Positions 1 to 9,086 of a stretch of 64,000 nucleotides of DNA are shown here, piece after piece. The position numbers and the translations under genes are program-made. Every line of letters begins with the position of its first letter. Position 1 is the stretch's first letter. The notes beneath the pieces are model-generated. The model did no database searches, was not told where the DNA came from, and was given only the letters and a program-made list of their open reading frames with translations. The DNA is from Pseudodesulfovibrio nedwellii (GTDB taxonomy: Bacteria > Desulfobacterota > Desulfovibrionia > Desulfovibrionales > Desulfovibrionaceae). The stretch is from contig NZ_AP026709.1 of assembly GCF_027923765.1 (NCBI RefSeq), positions 2,537,501 through 2,601,500 of the forward strand. The letters are read 5' to 3'.

Positions 1-1191
1 ATCTTTTCCTCCAAACGTCCTTCCTAAAGCCGGATAGGATATACTGAGCATCTGACGGCAAAGATACATGGCAACCTGACGGGCTTGAGCAATATGCTGG
101 TGCCGTTTGGTGCCGATAAGGTCTTTGACGTGGATGTTGAAATGTTCGGAAACCACGCTGAGAATTTTTTTTGGTGTAAGATCGTCCGTGGTTTTTTCCT
201 CGGTGTTTGCGAGGATATGTTCAAAGTCTTTTTGTGTGAGATTCTGTTTAACCAATTCCTTGAAGGCGAACAGCTTGAGCAGAATACCCTGCAAGTAGCG
301 AAAATCAGTGAATCGCTGCGCCAAGGTCAGAATTTGATCCTTGGTAAGGGTCAAACGTTTTGCACGCGCCTGACGCTGAATATAGCCCACTCTGATTTCA
401 AGATCAGGTTCTTTCAGAGTGACGATAAGTCCCCATCCAAGCCTGGATTGCAGGCTGTCATCAAGAAAGTCGTAACTGGTTACCTTTTCACGGCAAGCTA
501 ATACCATTTGCTTTTTATTGTCGTAAAAGTGGTTGAAAATATTAACGAGTTCCTGTTGGAAATGAGGATGTTCCTTAATTTTCTGAAAGTCATCAATGAA
601 CAGGAAATCATATTCGAATAGATAATTTCTGGCTTTGAACGGGTCACCTTTGAATCGTATCGAGTACAGTGAATTTAGTTCATCCATGGATCCCATGAAG
701 ACTGTGGAATAATCAGTTTTTTTACTGATTTCATTTCCTACGGATTTGAGCAGGTGTGTTTTACCCGAACCACCTGGACCGCAGATAATGAACGGATTGA
801 ACAATGATCCGGTCTGCTTGGAAACTTCTTTGGCCGAAGCGATGGGAAAGTAGTTTTTCTTGTTGATCAGAAAGGTGTCAAAGGTAAATTCCTGACCAAA
901 CGGGAAGTCGATGCGTTTAACGACATCGGCAACCTGTACACCTTTAGGCTTGTCGGATGACTCACTGTCCCTGTAACTGACGAGATAGCCGTTTCCAAAG
1001 AACAGGTTGAGCTGGGCTTCAAACTTGTCTTGAATGTCAGTTTCGAACCATTTTGCAAAAAAAGTATGAGGAAATCCCACAGTCAGTCTTTTGTTTTCCT
1101 CTGAATACTCAAATTCAAGAGGATCAAACCAACGCTTGAGATCATCATCCGAGCATGTTTGAAGGAGATGTTGACGAAGTGGCTCTTTCAC
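1..1191 (-). CDS. dnaA: Chromosomal replication initiator DnaA (3' end cut by window)
   Basis: Initiator ATPase that binds DnaA boxes and opens oriC. I read it by hand on the minus strand: an open frame of 397 codons from GTG at 1191 to the window edge, with an in-frame TAA upstream. Visible parts: N-terminal DnaA domain with WFDPL near residue 26; Walker A GPGGSGKT near residues 138-145; Walker B FLFIDD near 197; C-terminal DNA-binding signature GTKRHQHIAQARQVAMYL near 359-376, a close match to the family signature. The last ~40-50 residues lie outside the window. No strong ribosome binding site precedes the GTG, so the start is probable, not certain. The next gene downstream (often dnaN) is not visible. 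Confidence 0.95.
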   Translation of the reverse strand, partial: MKEPLRQHLLQTCSDDDLKRWFDPLEFEYSEENKRLTVGFPHTFFAKWFETDIQDKFEAQLNLFFGNGYLVSYRDSESSDKPKGVQVADVVKRIDFPFGQEFTFDTFLINKKNYFPIASAKEVSKQTGSLFNPFIICGPGGSGKTHLLKSVGNEISKKTDYSTVFMGSMDELNSLYSIRFKGDPFKARNYLFEYDFLFIDDFQKIKEHPHFQQELVNIFNHFYDNKKQMVLACREKVTSYDFLDDSLQSRLGWGLIVTLKEPDLEIRVGYIQRQARAKRLTLTKDQILTLAQRFTDFRYLQGILLKLFAFKELVKQNLTQKDFEHILANTEEKTTDDLTPKKILSVVSEHFNIHVKDLIGTKRHQHIAQARQVAMYLCRQMLSISYPALGRTFGGKD

Positions 1192-1199
1192 TGTGTGGT

Positions 1200-1500
1200 C
1201 TTTTTGTTAAGTGTCTATTTTTATACGTTGAAATTATTATTCGATGGAATTTTAAATGAGAGTCTAAAAAAAACCTCGAAATTTCTTAGGATCTATACAT
1301 TATAATATAGCTAAAGCCAAGCTTTTCAGCCCGTATTAAGGGGAAAAACAGGCTGTTTTCCCCCACTTTTCCGTCCAATGTGTCTTACTTGTTGAAAACA
1401 TGGTTTTCCCATGGTGTATCCTGTTTTATTTCCCACCAAAAAGAGTAATTTTTTATGTTGTGAAAAATACAGATCAACAACGGTGTTTTCCTTCGGGCAA
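1200..1500. other. Candidate oriC / dnaA upstream region
   Basis: AT-rich gap directly upstream of dnaA. It contains a cluster of TGTTTTCC-like octamers in both orientations: GGGGAAAAACA at 1340-1350, TGTTTTCCCCC at 1354-1364, GAAAACA at 1394-1400, GGTTTTCCC at 1402-1410, TGTTTTATTTCCC at 1422-1434 and TGTTTTCC at 1484-1491. The first two form an inverted repeat, and so do the next two. A TATAAT-like -10 for dnaA can be read on the minus strand near 1306. No perfect classical DnaA box (TTATNCACA) was found, so the origin call rests on location, AT content and motif clustering. Confidence 0.45.
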
Positions 1501-1636
1501 AATTCGATTACAAGTGGTGAACCAATAACCATGATTCTCCCTGCGACAAATGTCGTCGAGATATAAAGTTCAGGAGGGGGGGCAGGGGTGTAATTCCAAT
1601 CCACAGTGGTTCCCTGGCCACCGGAGGCAATGACAT

Positions 1637-2806
1637 ATGGCACAGTTTGAAGTGAATAAAACGGTCAAAGAGATTAACGAACGAATTCGTAAAGGCAAGG
1701 CCGTGGTGGTCAATGCCGAAGAAATGATTGCGATCGTGAAGAAGGAAGGCAAGGTCAAGGCAGCCCAGGAAGTGGATATTGTCACGACTGGAACCTTTTC
1801 TCCGATGTGTTCGTCAGGCTTGCTTTTTAATATAGGTCAGCAACCGCCGGTAATGAGAGTTTCCAAGCTTTGGCTGAATAACGTTCTTTGCTACTCAGGC
1901 ATTGCCGCTGTAGACGCGTATTTAGGGGCCACAGAGGCTTCTGAAGACGATCCCCTTAACAAGGTTCATCCTGGCCGCTTTTCGTACGGTGGAGCGCATG
2001 TCATGGAAGATTTGCTCCGTGGCAAGGCTGTGCATCTCCGAGCCGAGTCTTATGGTACCGACTGTTATCCGCGTCGTGAACTGGACAAGGATGTGACTTT
2101 GGCTGATCTGCCGAATGCGGTCATGCTCAATCCGCGTAACTGCTATCAAAATTATAATGCGGCCGTGAACCTGACCAGCCGTACAATTTATACATACATG
2201 GGGCCGCTCAAGTCGAATTGTTCCAATGTCAATTTTGCCACGGCCGGCCATTTGTCGCCATTGTTCAATGATCCGTATTACCGGACTATTGGAATGGGAA
2301 CGCGTATCTTCCTTGGTGGTGGTATCGGATATGTTATCGGAGAAGGCACCCAGCATGTGCAAAAGCCGAAACGGAATGAGCGAGGTCTGCCTGAAAATCC
2401 GTCTGGTACGCTTATGCTCAAGGGTGATTTCAAACAGATGGACGCCCGATATGTGCGTGCTCAGTCACTCATTGGCTACGGCGTGTCACTGGCAGTAGGC
2501 GTGGGTATACCCATTCCGATTCTCAACGAAGAGATGGCTTGGTTTACCGGTGTGTCTGATGCGGACATCACCATGCCGGTCAAGGATTATGGCTATGACT
2601 ATCCCAACGGCATCCCCCGTGAATTGGCACGTGTCACCTTCGAGGAGCTGCGTAGTGGAGAAATAGAGGTCAATGGCAAGGCCACCTCGACTGTTCCTAT
2701 TACAAGTTACACAATGTCTTTGGAAGTAGCTGACAAACTCAAGGATTGGATCGAAAAGGGTGAGTTCTTGCTTTCCGAAAAAGTAGACGACATCCCCAGC
2801 TTCTAA
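1637..2806 (+). CDS. DUF39 homocysteine biosynthesis protein
   Basis: 389-residue protein of the DUF39/HcyBio family, which in methanogens and Desulfovibrio is needed to make homocysteine by sulfide incorporation at the aspartate-semialdehyde level. Recognised from family segments such as TTGTFSPMCSSGLLFN (near 50), the Cys-containing motifs YGTDCYPR and NPRNCYQNYN, and the Gly-rich GTRIFLGGGIGYVIGEGTQH (near 222). The ATG at 1637 follows GGAGG within CCACCGGAGGCAA. The NIL/ferredoxin partner often encoded beside it is not here. It is transcribed away from dnaA and ends at a strong terminator. Family assignment is confident; the exact reaction is known only by analogy. Confidence 0.9.
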   Translation: MAQFEVNKTVKEINERIRKGKAVVVNAEEMIAIVKKEGKVKAAQEVDIVTTGTFSPMCSSGLLFNIGQQPPVMRVSKLWLNNVLCYSGIAAVDAYLGATEASEDDPLNKVHPGRFSYGGAHVMEDLLRGKAVHLRAESYGTDCYPRRELDKDVTLADLPNAVMLNPRNCYQNYNAAVNLTSRTIYTYMGPLKSNCSNVNFATAGHLSPLFNDPYYRTIGMGTRIFLGGGIGYVIGEGTQHVQKPKRNERGLPENPSGTLMLKGDFKQMDARYVRAQSLIGYGVSLAVGVGIPIPILNEEMAWFTGVSDADITMPVKDYGYDYPNGIPRELARVTFEELRSGEIEVNGKATSTVPITSYTMSLEVADKLKDWIEKGEFLLSEKVDDIPSF

Positions 2807-2826
2807 TTAACCAGATATACAATAAT

Positions 2827-2860
2827 AAAAGGCCTGCCGAGAAAACTCGGCAGGCCTTTT
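2827..2860 (+). terminator. Rho-independent terminator after the DUF39 gene
   Basis: Perfect 11-bp stem GGCCTGCCGAG / CTCGGCAGGCC with an AAAA loop, flanked by an A-run and a TTTT run, so it may work in both directions. The same stem core recurs at 46444 and 48332. Confidence 0.9.
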
Positions 2861-2928
2861 GTCTGCTCTCAATGAAATCTTTGTGTGACTCTAAAAAATG
2901 ATATTATAAATGGAATTTTTCGAAGCAC

Positions 2929-2963
2929 AAAAAAGTTTAGGAAAAGGAAAGGATGGGGTCTGG
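2929..2963 (+). repeat. Partial copy of dispersed hairpin repeat
   Basis: Sequence just past the ftsX stop that nearly matches 48421-48455 (shared core GTTTAGGAAAAGGA, then GGATGGGG and GTCTGG). Only the left arm is present here; the long hairpin seen at 48453-48509 is missing, so this looks like a truncated copy. Confidence 0.5.
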
Positions 2964-2971
2964 CTACATTC

Positions 2972-3847
2972 CTATCTCACTGCGACCCAACTTGAACAGA
3001 TGGACACAAGCGTAACGGCTCCGGCCAATATCATGATTTGATCTGCGGGCAAAAATTGAATTTCGAACAGAAATGGTGGAAAATTGAAAATCTCTGCAAT
3101 AAACGAATGAACCATAGCAAGCAGACCTATACCTGCCCCAGATCCAATGACCCCTTGAATAAATCCTCCAGTCAGTAATGGCCAGCGGATATACGCGGGT
3201 TTTGCACCAACCAATGATAGAATTTCGATTTCATCCATGCGGGTAAGCAGTGAAAGTTTGATGGTGTTGTGCACAACGAGCGAGACGATTAATCCAAGAA
3301 ATCCAAGCACTGGCCAGATGATGGCATGCGACATGGTCCGCCAACTCTGGGCGAGATCCGCTTGAAATGGCGTATAATTGACTTTTGCCACAGCGGGTAA
3401 GGAATTGAGTTGTGTGAGCAATTTTTCAGCCCACCCGTTGTTCTGTGCATCTGGTGGGACGGCATACGAAGCCAGGCCGGAATAAGGAAGAGGATTGTTT
3501 TCTGCCAGCCAAGAGAAATCACCGGTTTCGCCAAGAGTTGTGGCCAGCTCGGTCAAAGCGCTTTGTGGTGTGAAAGTTTTGAACAACATCAGATGTTCCA
3601 TGGACTTGATGACTTTCCAGTCTTCGAGCACGGCTTCGACTTTGGCGTCTGTTTTCCAGTAGATTTGAAATTCTACCTGGCCTCGAGATTTTAGGAGTTC
3701 GAGATTGATGTTGTGCAACCCTATGAGAATAAGGCCGGTGAGCAGTGTGACCATAGCCACGGCCACCAGAGTGAGCAACTGGGCAAAAGGATGGAGTCGA
3801 AGATCAGCAACGCCTCGTCCGGTGAGTCGGAGAAATTGGGCGATCAT
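2972..3847 (-). CDS. ftsX: Cell division permease FtsX
   Basis: Integral membrane partner of FtsE. The FtsEX complex sits at the septum and transmits ATP hydrolysis across the membrane to activate peptidoglycan amidases or their activators. 291 residues with the FtsX layout: first membrane helix near 25-45, a periplasmic domain of ~120 residues, then three helices in the C-terminal half (near 175-195, 220-245 and 268-290). The conserved cytoplasmic stretch MDEIEILSLVGA lies between helices 2 and 3, as in other FtsX proteins. Its start overlaps the ftsE stop by 4 bp, which implies translational coupling. Confidence 0.9.
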   Translation of the reverse strand: MIAQFLRLTGRGVADLRLHPFAQLLTLVAVAMVTLLTGLILIGLHNINLELLKSRGQVEFQIYWKTDAKVEAVLEDWKVIKSMEHLMLFKTFTPQSALTELATTLGETGDFSWLAENNPLPYSGLASYAVPPDAQNNGWAEKLLTQLNSLPAVAKVNYTPFQADLAQSWRTMSHAIIWPVLGFLGLIVSLVVHNTIKLSLLTRMDEIEILSLVGAKPAYIRWPLLTGGFIQGVIGSGAGIGLLAMVHSFIAEIFNFPPFLFEIQFLPADQIMILAGAVTLVSICSSWVAVR

Positions 3848-4557
3848 AAATTTACCTCGCCAAAAACACTTTCTTTCTCTTCTTCAGGAGCAGTACCGTT
3901 GACCTTTGTGATGCGTCCGTCCTCAAGGTGAAGGATCTTTGCATTGGGTACACATTTCAGAACTTCACGACTGTGCGTAGCCATGATGATCGATGTTCCA
4001 TAGGTATGGAACTGTTTAAAAATTTCCATTAGATGCATGGTAAGATCGACATCAAGATTGCCGGTTGGTTCGTCAGCCAGAATGAGTTCCGGGTTAGCGA
4101 CCATGGATCGTGCAATGGCAACACGTTGTTGTTCACCACCAGACAGTCGTTCACAGATGGAATAGCTTTTGGTTTCTAATCCCATAGCCCGTATAATAGC
4201 GCGAACTCGTCGTTCCAGATGTGTGCGTGGCATACCTCGAATTTCTAACGCCATAGCGACGTTGTCGAAGACTGTGCGGGTGGGTAAAATTTTGAAATCC
4301 TGAAAGACCACACCGACCTTGCGGCGCAGTTGCGGGATGTGTCGTTTTTTCAGATTATTCAGCTGGAATCCTGCGACGGATGCCCGGCCTCTGCACATTG
4401 GAAGAGCGCCGTACAGCAATCGTAACAAAGTGGTCTTGCCTGCCCCGGAATGGCCGGTCAGGAAAAGGAATTCACCTTTGCCCAGCGAGAACGAGATATC
4501 CTTGAGCGCCCAGTAGGCCCCGAAGTTGTATGAGAGATGTTCGACATTGACCATCAT
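3844..4557 (-). CDS. ftsE: Cell division ATP-binding protein FtsE
   Basis: ABC-type ATPase of the FtsEX divisome complex, 237 residues against the usual ~220-230. All nucleotide-binding motifs are visible: Walker [10 protein letters not shown] near 34-42, Q-loop VFQDFKIL near 84, signature [15 protein letters not shown] near 139-153, Walker [13 protein letters not shown] near 159-170 and the H-loop MATHS near 193. The sequence is typical FtsE rather than a transporter ATPase, and ftsX follows immediately. The C-terminal extension of ~20 residues is charged and variable. The pab operon lies 65 bp upstream on the same strand, so read-through is possible. Confidence 0.95.
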   Translation of the reverse strand: MMVNVEHLSYNFGAYWALKDISFSLGKGEFLFLTGHSGAGKTTLLRLLYGALPMCRGRASVAGFQLNNLKKRHIPQLRRKVGVVFQDFKILPTRTVFDNVAMALEIRGMPRTHLERRVRAIIRAMGLETKSYSICERLSGGEQQRVAIARSMVANPELILADEPTGNLDVDLTMHLMEIFKQFHTYGTSIIMATHSREVLKCVPNAKILHLEDGRITKVNGTAPEEEKESVFGEVNL

Positions 4558-4622
4558 GCAGCTCTATGTACCCGTCCCTACAGTTTTTGTACAGCCTGTG
4601 CAGATCATGGCGTGTTACTTAA

Positions 4623-5390
4623 TCATGATGTCTCAAGGACAGCATGCATTACATCCTGACATGTGTCTTCGTCAGGGACAAATGCGGTTTCACCGATAGC
4701 GACCACGGGACGCATGCCAACAATGGAGTTGAGAATATATGCATGTCGGAATGAATGCAGTTCGTCCAAAGGCAAACGGACAGGAATAATATCGAGAGTT
4801 TGCGAAGCTATGGCGAGGGCGGTTGAAGGAAGTCTGTAGGGAGAGTCTACGGTAACGAATGAACCTTCCTTTTTGAGGACAAGCGCACCAGTGGTGGCTT
4901 CAAGAAGATTGTCGTCCAGATCGAACAGAGCGGCATCATCAAACCCACGCGCCTTGGCCTGTTGCATGGCCAGATGAAAAAACATGTAGCTGGTCGTTTT
5001 GTGCGCATTGAGCGTGGAGACGTGGTGATCTTTGCAGACACAGAGTCGATACGCCTTGTAAGGTTTAGGGTCATGGGCAATAGCGGTGATAACAGGCGAT
5101 GCGCCGTAGGTTTCCATGGGATAGAATATGTTGACCCGTGCAGTCTGGCCGGTCAATCCGTTACGGTTGAGAACTTGCTCGATGACTTCTTCGAAATTCG
5201 TAGTTTCATATTCTACGCCAAAGGATCGGAGTGAATAGAGAATACGGTCGAGATGCTGGTCAAGATGACAAATATTGTGTCCATTGTAGTAAATGGTTTC
5301 AAAAAAGCCTGCGCCATACCGGAAGGCCGGAGCACTTGGGTCGAGACTGACGGTTCCGAGCGTGTAGGTGTTGTTATAATAGTGGATCAT
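4623..5390 (-). CDS. pabC: Aminotransferase class IV, probable 4-amino-4-deoxychorismate lyase
   Basis: PLP enzyme expected to split aminodeoxychorismate into p-aminobenzoate and pyruvate, the last step of pABA supply for folate. 255 residues. The class IV fold is shown by FRYGAGFFETIYY near 24-36, the probable PLP lysine in NAHKTTSYMF near 132, and LLEATTGALVL near 165. The start ATG overlaps the pabB stop by 4 bp (ATGA). The fold alone would also fit a branched-chain or D-amino acid aminotransferase; the operon with pabA and pabB makes PabC the likely role. Confidence 0.85.
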   Translation of the reverse strand: MIHYYNNTYTLGTVSLDPSAPAFRYGAGFFETIYYNGHNICHLDQHLDRILYSLRSFGVEYETTNFEEVIEQVLNRNGLTGQTARVNIFYPMETYGASPVITAIAHDPKPYKAYRLCVCKDHHVSTLNAHKTTSYMFFHLAMQQAKARGFDDAALFDLDDNLLEATTGALVLKKEGSFVTVDSPYRLPSTALAIASQTLDIIPVRLPLDELHSFRHAYILNSIVGMRPVVAIGETAFVPDEDTCQDVMHAVLETS

Positions 5391-6661
5391 GATTCTCCCA
5401 GCGCAAGAAATTTTTCTGCTTTGGCCATTGTCTCCTGATACTCTCTCACGGGATCTGAGTCCACAACGATACCGCTTCCGGCATATGAGTCGAGGACGTG
5501 TGTTTTCATGTCGAATGTCGCGGTACGAATGGCAATGGACGAATCCATGTTTCGTTCGTCTTCAATTATCACGATTGATCCGCAGTATATCCCCCGGCTG
5601 TGCGGCTCCAGTCGCTCTATGATCTCCATGGAACTCTTTTTTGGGCATCCGGTAATGGAGCCACCCGGAAAGGCGTCAAGAAAGAGATCCAGACAATCCT
5701 TGTCGGTTCGGAGGGTGCCATGAACGTCGGCATACATTTGGAGCAGATTATCTACGGCAAACACTGATTTATGGTTTTTTACATGTACGGAGCCATAGTC
5801 GCAATTGGCTGAAATATCGTTGCGCACAAGATCCACGATCATGGACAGTTCCGCTGATTCCTTGGGAGAATCCGTCAATTGCCGATGTGCATCAGGCGTC
5901 AGAACATCGAAACGAAGTGTACCTTTGATGGGTTGGGATAAGACATGCCCATCCCGTACAGCCAGAAATCGTTCAGGTGAAGTTGATAATATTCGCTTCT
6001 GCCCGCTGATGAGCCATGCGTAAAACGGGGCCGGATGCTCACGGCACAGGGTCGTGAAAAGAGCGAGCGGATTGAGTTCGGGACAATGCCATGAAAGGCG
6101 GGTGGACAGATTTAATTGATAGGTATGCCCGGATCGGATGTACTCCAAGGTTCGGCGGACACCATCTTCATATCCATTTTTATCGAGAGATTTTTTCATC
6201 CTCGAAAGCGTTGGCCCGTAATCAATCTGTGTATCACTGTGTGCGGACATGTTGCCCAGCATTTCCGAAAGCGTGTCAATCAATGTTTGATGGCTGGAGG
6301 AAAACGTGAGTTTTTCGTTTTCAAAGGAAACAATAGCTTTGTACTTTTTGAGATGACCGAGCGGAAAATCATATGGCTTGGAAGAAGCGATGCCGCGCAG
6401 TTTCATGCCGTAGGTGTAACTTATGAAACCGAGGGTCGGACCAGGTGAATCAAAACAAAATCCCTTGAGCTGTTCTGGTGTGGTGGTTTCCGTGATAATT
6501 AACTCAGTGATAGGATATACGCCGACAACAGAGCGAGTCTGTGCGGGATACCCATCGGCCGATAAGATCATTTCAGCGTCAAAGTCGCGGGCCAGTAATC
6601 CTGCAAACCTGTCAAATTGTGCCTGATTAATTGAGGCCGAGAAAGTGCAGGGCAAATGCAA
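5387..6661 (-). CDS. pabB: Aminodeoxychorismate synthase component I
   Basis: Chorismate-using synthase that aminates chorismate to 4-amino-4-deoxychorismate with ammonia from PabA. 424 residues. The diagnostic PIKGT motif (near 235), whose lysine is the PabB nucleophile, separates it from anthranilate synthase TrpE, which has PIAGT. Other family motifs: IVDLVRND (near 265), GGSITGCPKK (near 325), and a C-terminal block with CGSIVI and IAIRTA. The start is TTG at 6661, inside the pabA 3' end (35-bp overlap), supported by GGAGG 8 nt upstream; no ATG occurs before residue 31. The N-terminal third diverges from E. coli PabB. Confidence 0.9.
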   Translation of the reverse strand: MHLPCTFSASINQAQFDRFAGLLARDFDAEMILSADGYPAQTRSVVGVYPITELIITETTTPEQLKGFCFDSPGPTLGFISYTYGMKLRGIASSKPYDFPLGHLKKYKAIVSFENEKLTFSSSHQTLIDTLSEMLGNMSAHSDTQIDYGPTLSRMKKSLDKNGYEDGVRRTLEYIRSGHTYQLNLSTRLSWHCPELNPLALFTTLCREHPAPFYAWLISGQKRILSTSPERFLAVRDGHVLSQPIKGTLRFDVLTPDAHRQLTDSPKESAELSMIVDLVRNDISANCDYGSVHVKNHKSVFAVDNLLQMYADVHGTLRTDKDCLDLFLDAFPGGSITGCPKKSSMEIIERLEPHSRGIYCGSIVIIEDERNMDSSIAIRTATFDMKTHVLDSYAGSGIVVDSDPVREYQETMAKAEKFLALGES

Positions 6662-7172
6662 TGTACCCGCCTCCGTCCGGTGTCATAAATGACTCGGGAT
6701 GAAATTGATAACCGAGAAGTCGCTTTTCAGCGTTACCAAGACACATGACGACATCGTCCCGGTTCACAGCCAAAATATCTAATTTGCTGCTAACCATTGT
6801 CACTTTGAGCGAATGATATCGAGCCACAACACGTTTTGTACCATCAAATTTAATGATATCGGTTTTGCCATGTACACATCCATTCAAGCGTCCAGTGGCC
6901 CCACCATGCAATTCATTGATGATCTGCATGCCAAGACAAATTCCCAGCACCGGCTTGTCGGCATTGAATATCCGTTTATATCCAGGATATTCGGCAGGCT
7001 CCCCCGGGCCCGGCGAAATAATGATGAGATCATACGCCGAATACTCGAGTGAATCCAACCGTGAATACGGCTTGATATCAACATTACATCCGGCCACCGC
7101 AGAAACCAGCAAATGCTCAAGATTCCGCGTAAAGCTATCATTGTTGTCTATTAAAAGGATATTCATACGCAC
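6627..7172 (-). CDS. pabA: Aminodeoxychorismate synthase glutaminase component
   Basis: Class I glutamine amidotransferase that releases ammonia for PabB. 181 residues. Motifs: IDNNDSFTRNLEHLL at the N terminus, the SPGPGEP oxyanion strand near 53-59, nucleophilic Cys in GICLGMQ near 77, and the His-Glu pair in FHPESFMTP near 158. The first two codons (ATG CGT) are followed by another ATG, so the start could be 2 codons later. PabA and TrpG cannot be told apart by sequence alone; pairing with a PIKGT-type PabB supports PabA, although some bacteria share one glutaminase for both pathways. Confidence 0.9.
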   Translation of the reverse strand: MRMNILLIDNNDSFTRNLEHLLVSAVAGCNVDIKPYSRLDSLEYSAYDLIIISPGPGEPAEYPGYKRIFNADKPVLGICLGMQIINELHGGATGRLNGCVHGKTDIIKFDGTKRVVARYHSLKVTMVSSKLDILAVNRDDVVMCLGNAEKRLLGYQFHPESFMTPDGGGYIAFALHFLGLN

Positions 7173-7228
7173 ATTGAACCCACACTCGTAAAGTGACCCA
7201 AAAGTTAAGGACTGGAGAGGGATGATGG

Positions 7229-8185
7229 CTAAATTTTATCCTTCACCTGGCGGAAATATTCCTGAAGGAATTGGGCGGAAGCTTCTGCTCCATTCACGTC
7301 GAGTCGTTCAAGCAGCACCACCAGATTTCCTCTGGGCGTGGTGGTAGAGGAGAAGTATAGCGCTTGCGATTCACCGTTGGGAGAAGTCAGGACAAATATC
7401 CAGATGTCACCGTCACGATGCCAGTAGGTGTTTGAAATGCCGGATTCTTCAGCCTCACGAGCGAGGATTTCCACAAATCCAGATAAGGGGAGTCTTCCGG
7501 GCACACCCAGAAACTCATCCTGATCGTTTTTAATGACGATAGGCGTGTTCAGAAAAGCATCGGACGGCCTTTCAAGCTCGGAGGGTTTTTCAAGGGCGTA
7601 GGATTTTACCTCACCTTCCGGGCTGCGCACATTGACGATTTTTCGTGCGCGAACTTTTGTTTCAGGTTCGGCTTTGGGTGCAGTCGTTTTTTCGGGTGGA
7701 GTTTCCTGCTTATCAAGGAGTTTCCCGAAAGAATCGTTGTTGCGCGATTCAAGTTCGAGGAGTTTTTCCAATGCGGATTCGACTTTGCGCAACCGCTGTT
7801 CGGCTTTGGCTTGCGCGGTAGCCAAGCCTGCCATGCCCTGCATCATTTGTCCGGCAGTGGCAAAGAATTTTTCCATGTATTCCTGCGACACTCCGGCAGG
7901 TGCGGCAGTCGGTTGGCCTGTCGCCTGAGTGCGACGAGGACGAACCACAGGGGCTTCCTTGAAGTTTTCCTTCAAGACTTTGTGTGTTTCTTCAACAGAC
8001 ATGCCTTGGCCAAAACAATCGCGGATCTTGAGACAGACATCACCAGCTTCGCTTTTGAAACGGATGGGCTTGCCTCGGGTCAATACGGGGATGAACCCTT
8101 GGAATTTGCGGCGGTAACTTTTGATGGTGGTCTCTGACACGCCGCAGAGTTTGGCGAGGTCTTTATGTGTATAGGTATCTGCCAT
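7229..8185 (-). CDS. MerR-like helix-turn-helix regulator
   Basis: 318-residue putative DNA-binding protein, 56 bp upstream of pabA on the same strand. The N terminus (KDLAKLCGVSETTIKSYRRK, residues 8-27) is a MerR-type winged-helix start, followed by VLTRGKPIRF in the wing position. A low-complexity Pro/Ala stretch near 88-100 and a predicted coiled coil near 125-150 (AEQRLRKVESALEKLLELES) follow, suggesting a dimer. The C-terminal ~110 residues hold no domain I recognise. The target is unknown. The tandem repeats upstream at 8402-8421 and 8464-8484 are candidate operator sites. Confidence 0.7.
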   Translation of the reverse strand: MADTYTHKDLAKLCGVSETTIKSYRRKFQGFIPVLTRGKPIRFKSEAGDVCLKIRDCFGQGMSVEETHKVLKENFKEAPVVRPRRTQATGQPTAAPAGVSQEYMEKFFATAGQMMQGMAGLATAQAKAEQRLRKVESALEKLLELESRNNDSFGKLLDKQETPPEKTTAPKAEPETKVRARKIVNVRSPEGEVKSYALEKPSELERPSDAFLNTPIVIKNDQDEFLGVPGRLPLSGFVEILAREAEESGISNTYWHRDGDIWIFVLTSPNGESQALYFSSTTTPRGNLVVLLERLDVNGAEASAQFLQEYFRQVKDKI

Positions 8186-8401
8186 GATATTTACTCATTC
8201 TGGGTTGTATGGGGACTGTATTTTTGGTGGTCAGACTGAGCCGCCGGGGTCGGGATCTGAGACGTGTATCCCAGATGCAGGAAACTGTGCTTTGTCTGCC
8301 CTTCAATGCGTGGGTGAGTGTGTGCGTTTTACCAAGCCTGACAATGACCTTTTGGGGTATTAAACCAAATGAAAGCCGGATCACCTGTCCTCCTTATGTC
8401 A

Positions 8402-8484
8402 AATCGTCACCAATCGTCACCCTTGAAAAACAAGAAAAAATGAACAACGAAACTTACCGATCTTTTATCTAGAATTTATCTAGA
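8402..8484. promoter_or_regulatory. Tandem and helically phased direct repeats in a 358-bp gap
   Basis: The gap between the HTH regulator and the lipoprotein gene holds two repeat pairs. AATCGTCACC occurs twice back to back at 8402-8411 and 8412-8421. TTTATCTAGA occurs twice 11 bp apart at 8464-8473 and 8475-8484. The 10-11 bp spacing places both members of a pair on one face of the helix, as for cooperative protein binding. I see no gene or terminator in the rest of the gap (8186-8543). Confidence 0.4.
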
Positions 8485-8543
8485 CGTCAAGAGTCGGATC
8501 CGTGTTTCCCTTGGTGAAAGGAGTCGAAAAATTGTGAGATCGA

Positions 8544-9086
8544 CTAATGGAGTTTGATGGTTGCCACGTTGCTTTTTTTCACGGTGACAAGTTGTCTGTC
8601 GAGGTTGTCGTCCACGGTATAAAATGAATACGTGTCCGCGCTGTCACTTCCCAAGTAAATACGGGCATCCATGAAGATCAATTCCTTGCCCTTTTTGGTT
8701 GTGACAATGAAATTATGCTGATCCTTGAAAATGAAGGCTTCGAATTTCATGAAGTCTGTGAATCTGGTGAAGCTAACCACAGTGGATGAACGGCCGTTGA
8801 GTTTGCCGGACATATACAAATAGTATTTGTCGAGCTTGATCAATTCGCTAATCACGATAGTGGAACCGTCCGCGAGTTGCAGGGTACCGACCGGACCATC
8901 TGGGATTTCATCCTTGAGGGTGTTGGTGGATTTTAGATTTTGATCGTTCGAGGATGGCACAGGGGCCGGGGTTGCGGTTTGTTCTGCAGCTTCGGCATCC
9001 GGCATGGGCGATTCGACGGAATCATCTTTGGTTCCACAGGCAGCAAGAGTTAACACGAGCATCAAGGCTATAATAATGGTCCGCAT
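8544..9086 (-). CDS. Putative lipoprotein of unknown function
   Basis: 180 residues. A short signal peptide with lipobox LAAC (Cys at residue 17) is followed by an acidic, Pro/Ala-rich linker to about residue 60, so the protein should be lipid-anchored, probably facing the periplasm. The C-terminal ~115 residues look like a small beta-rich domain (VGTLQLADGSTIVISELIKL near 65-84). I do not recognise a family. It is convergent with nothing on its left and divergent from the glycosyltransferase on its right. Confidence 0.75.
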   Translation of the reverse strand: MRTIIIALMLVLTLAACGTKDDSVESPMPDAEAAEQTATPAPVPSSNDQNLKSTNTLKDEIPDGPVGTLQLADGSTIVISELIKLDKYYLYMSGKLNGRSSTVVSFTRFTDFMKFEAFIFKDQHNFIVTTKKGKELIFMDARIYLGSDSADTYSFYTVDDNLDRQLVTVKKSNVATIKLH

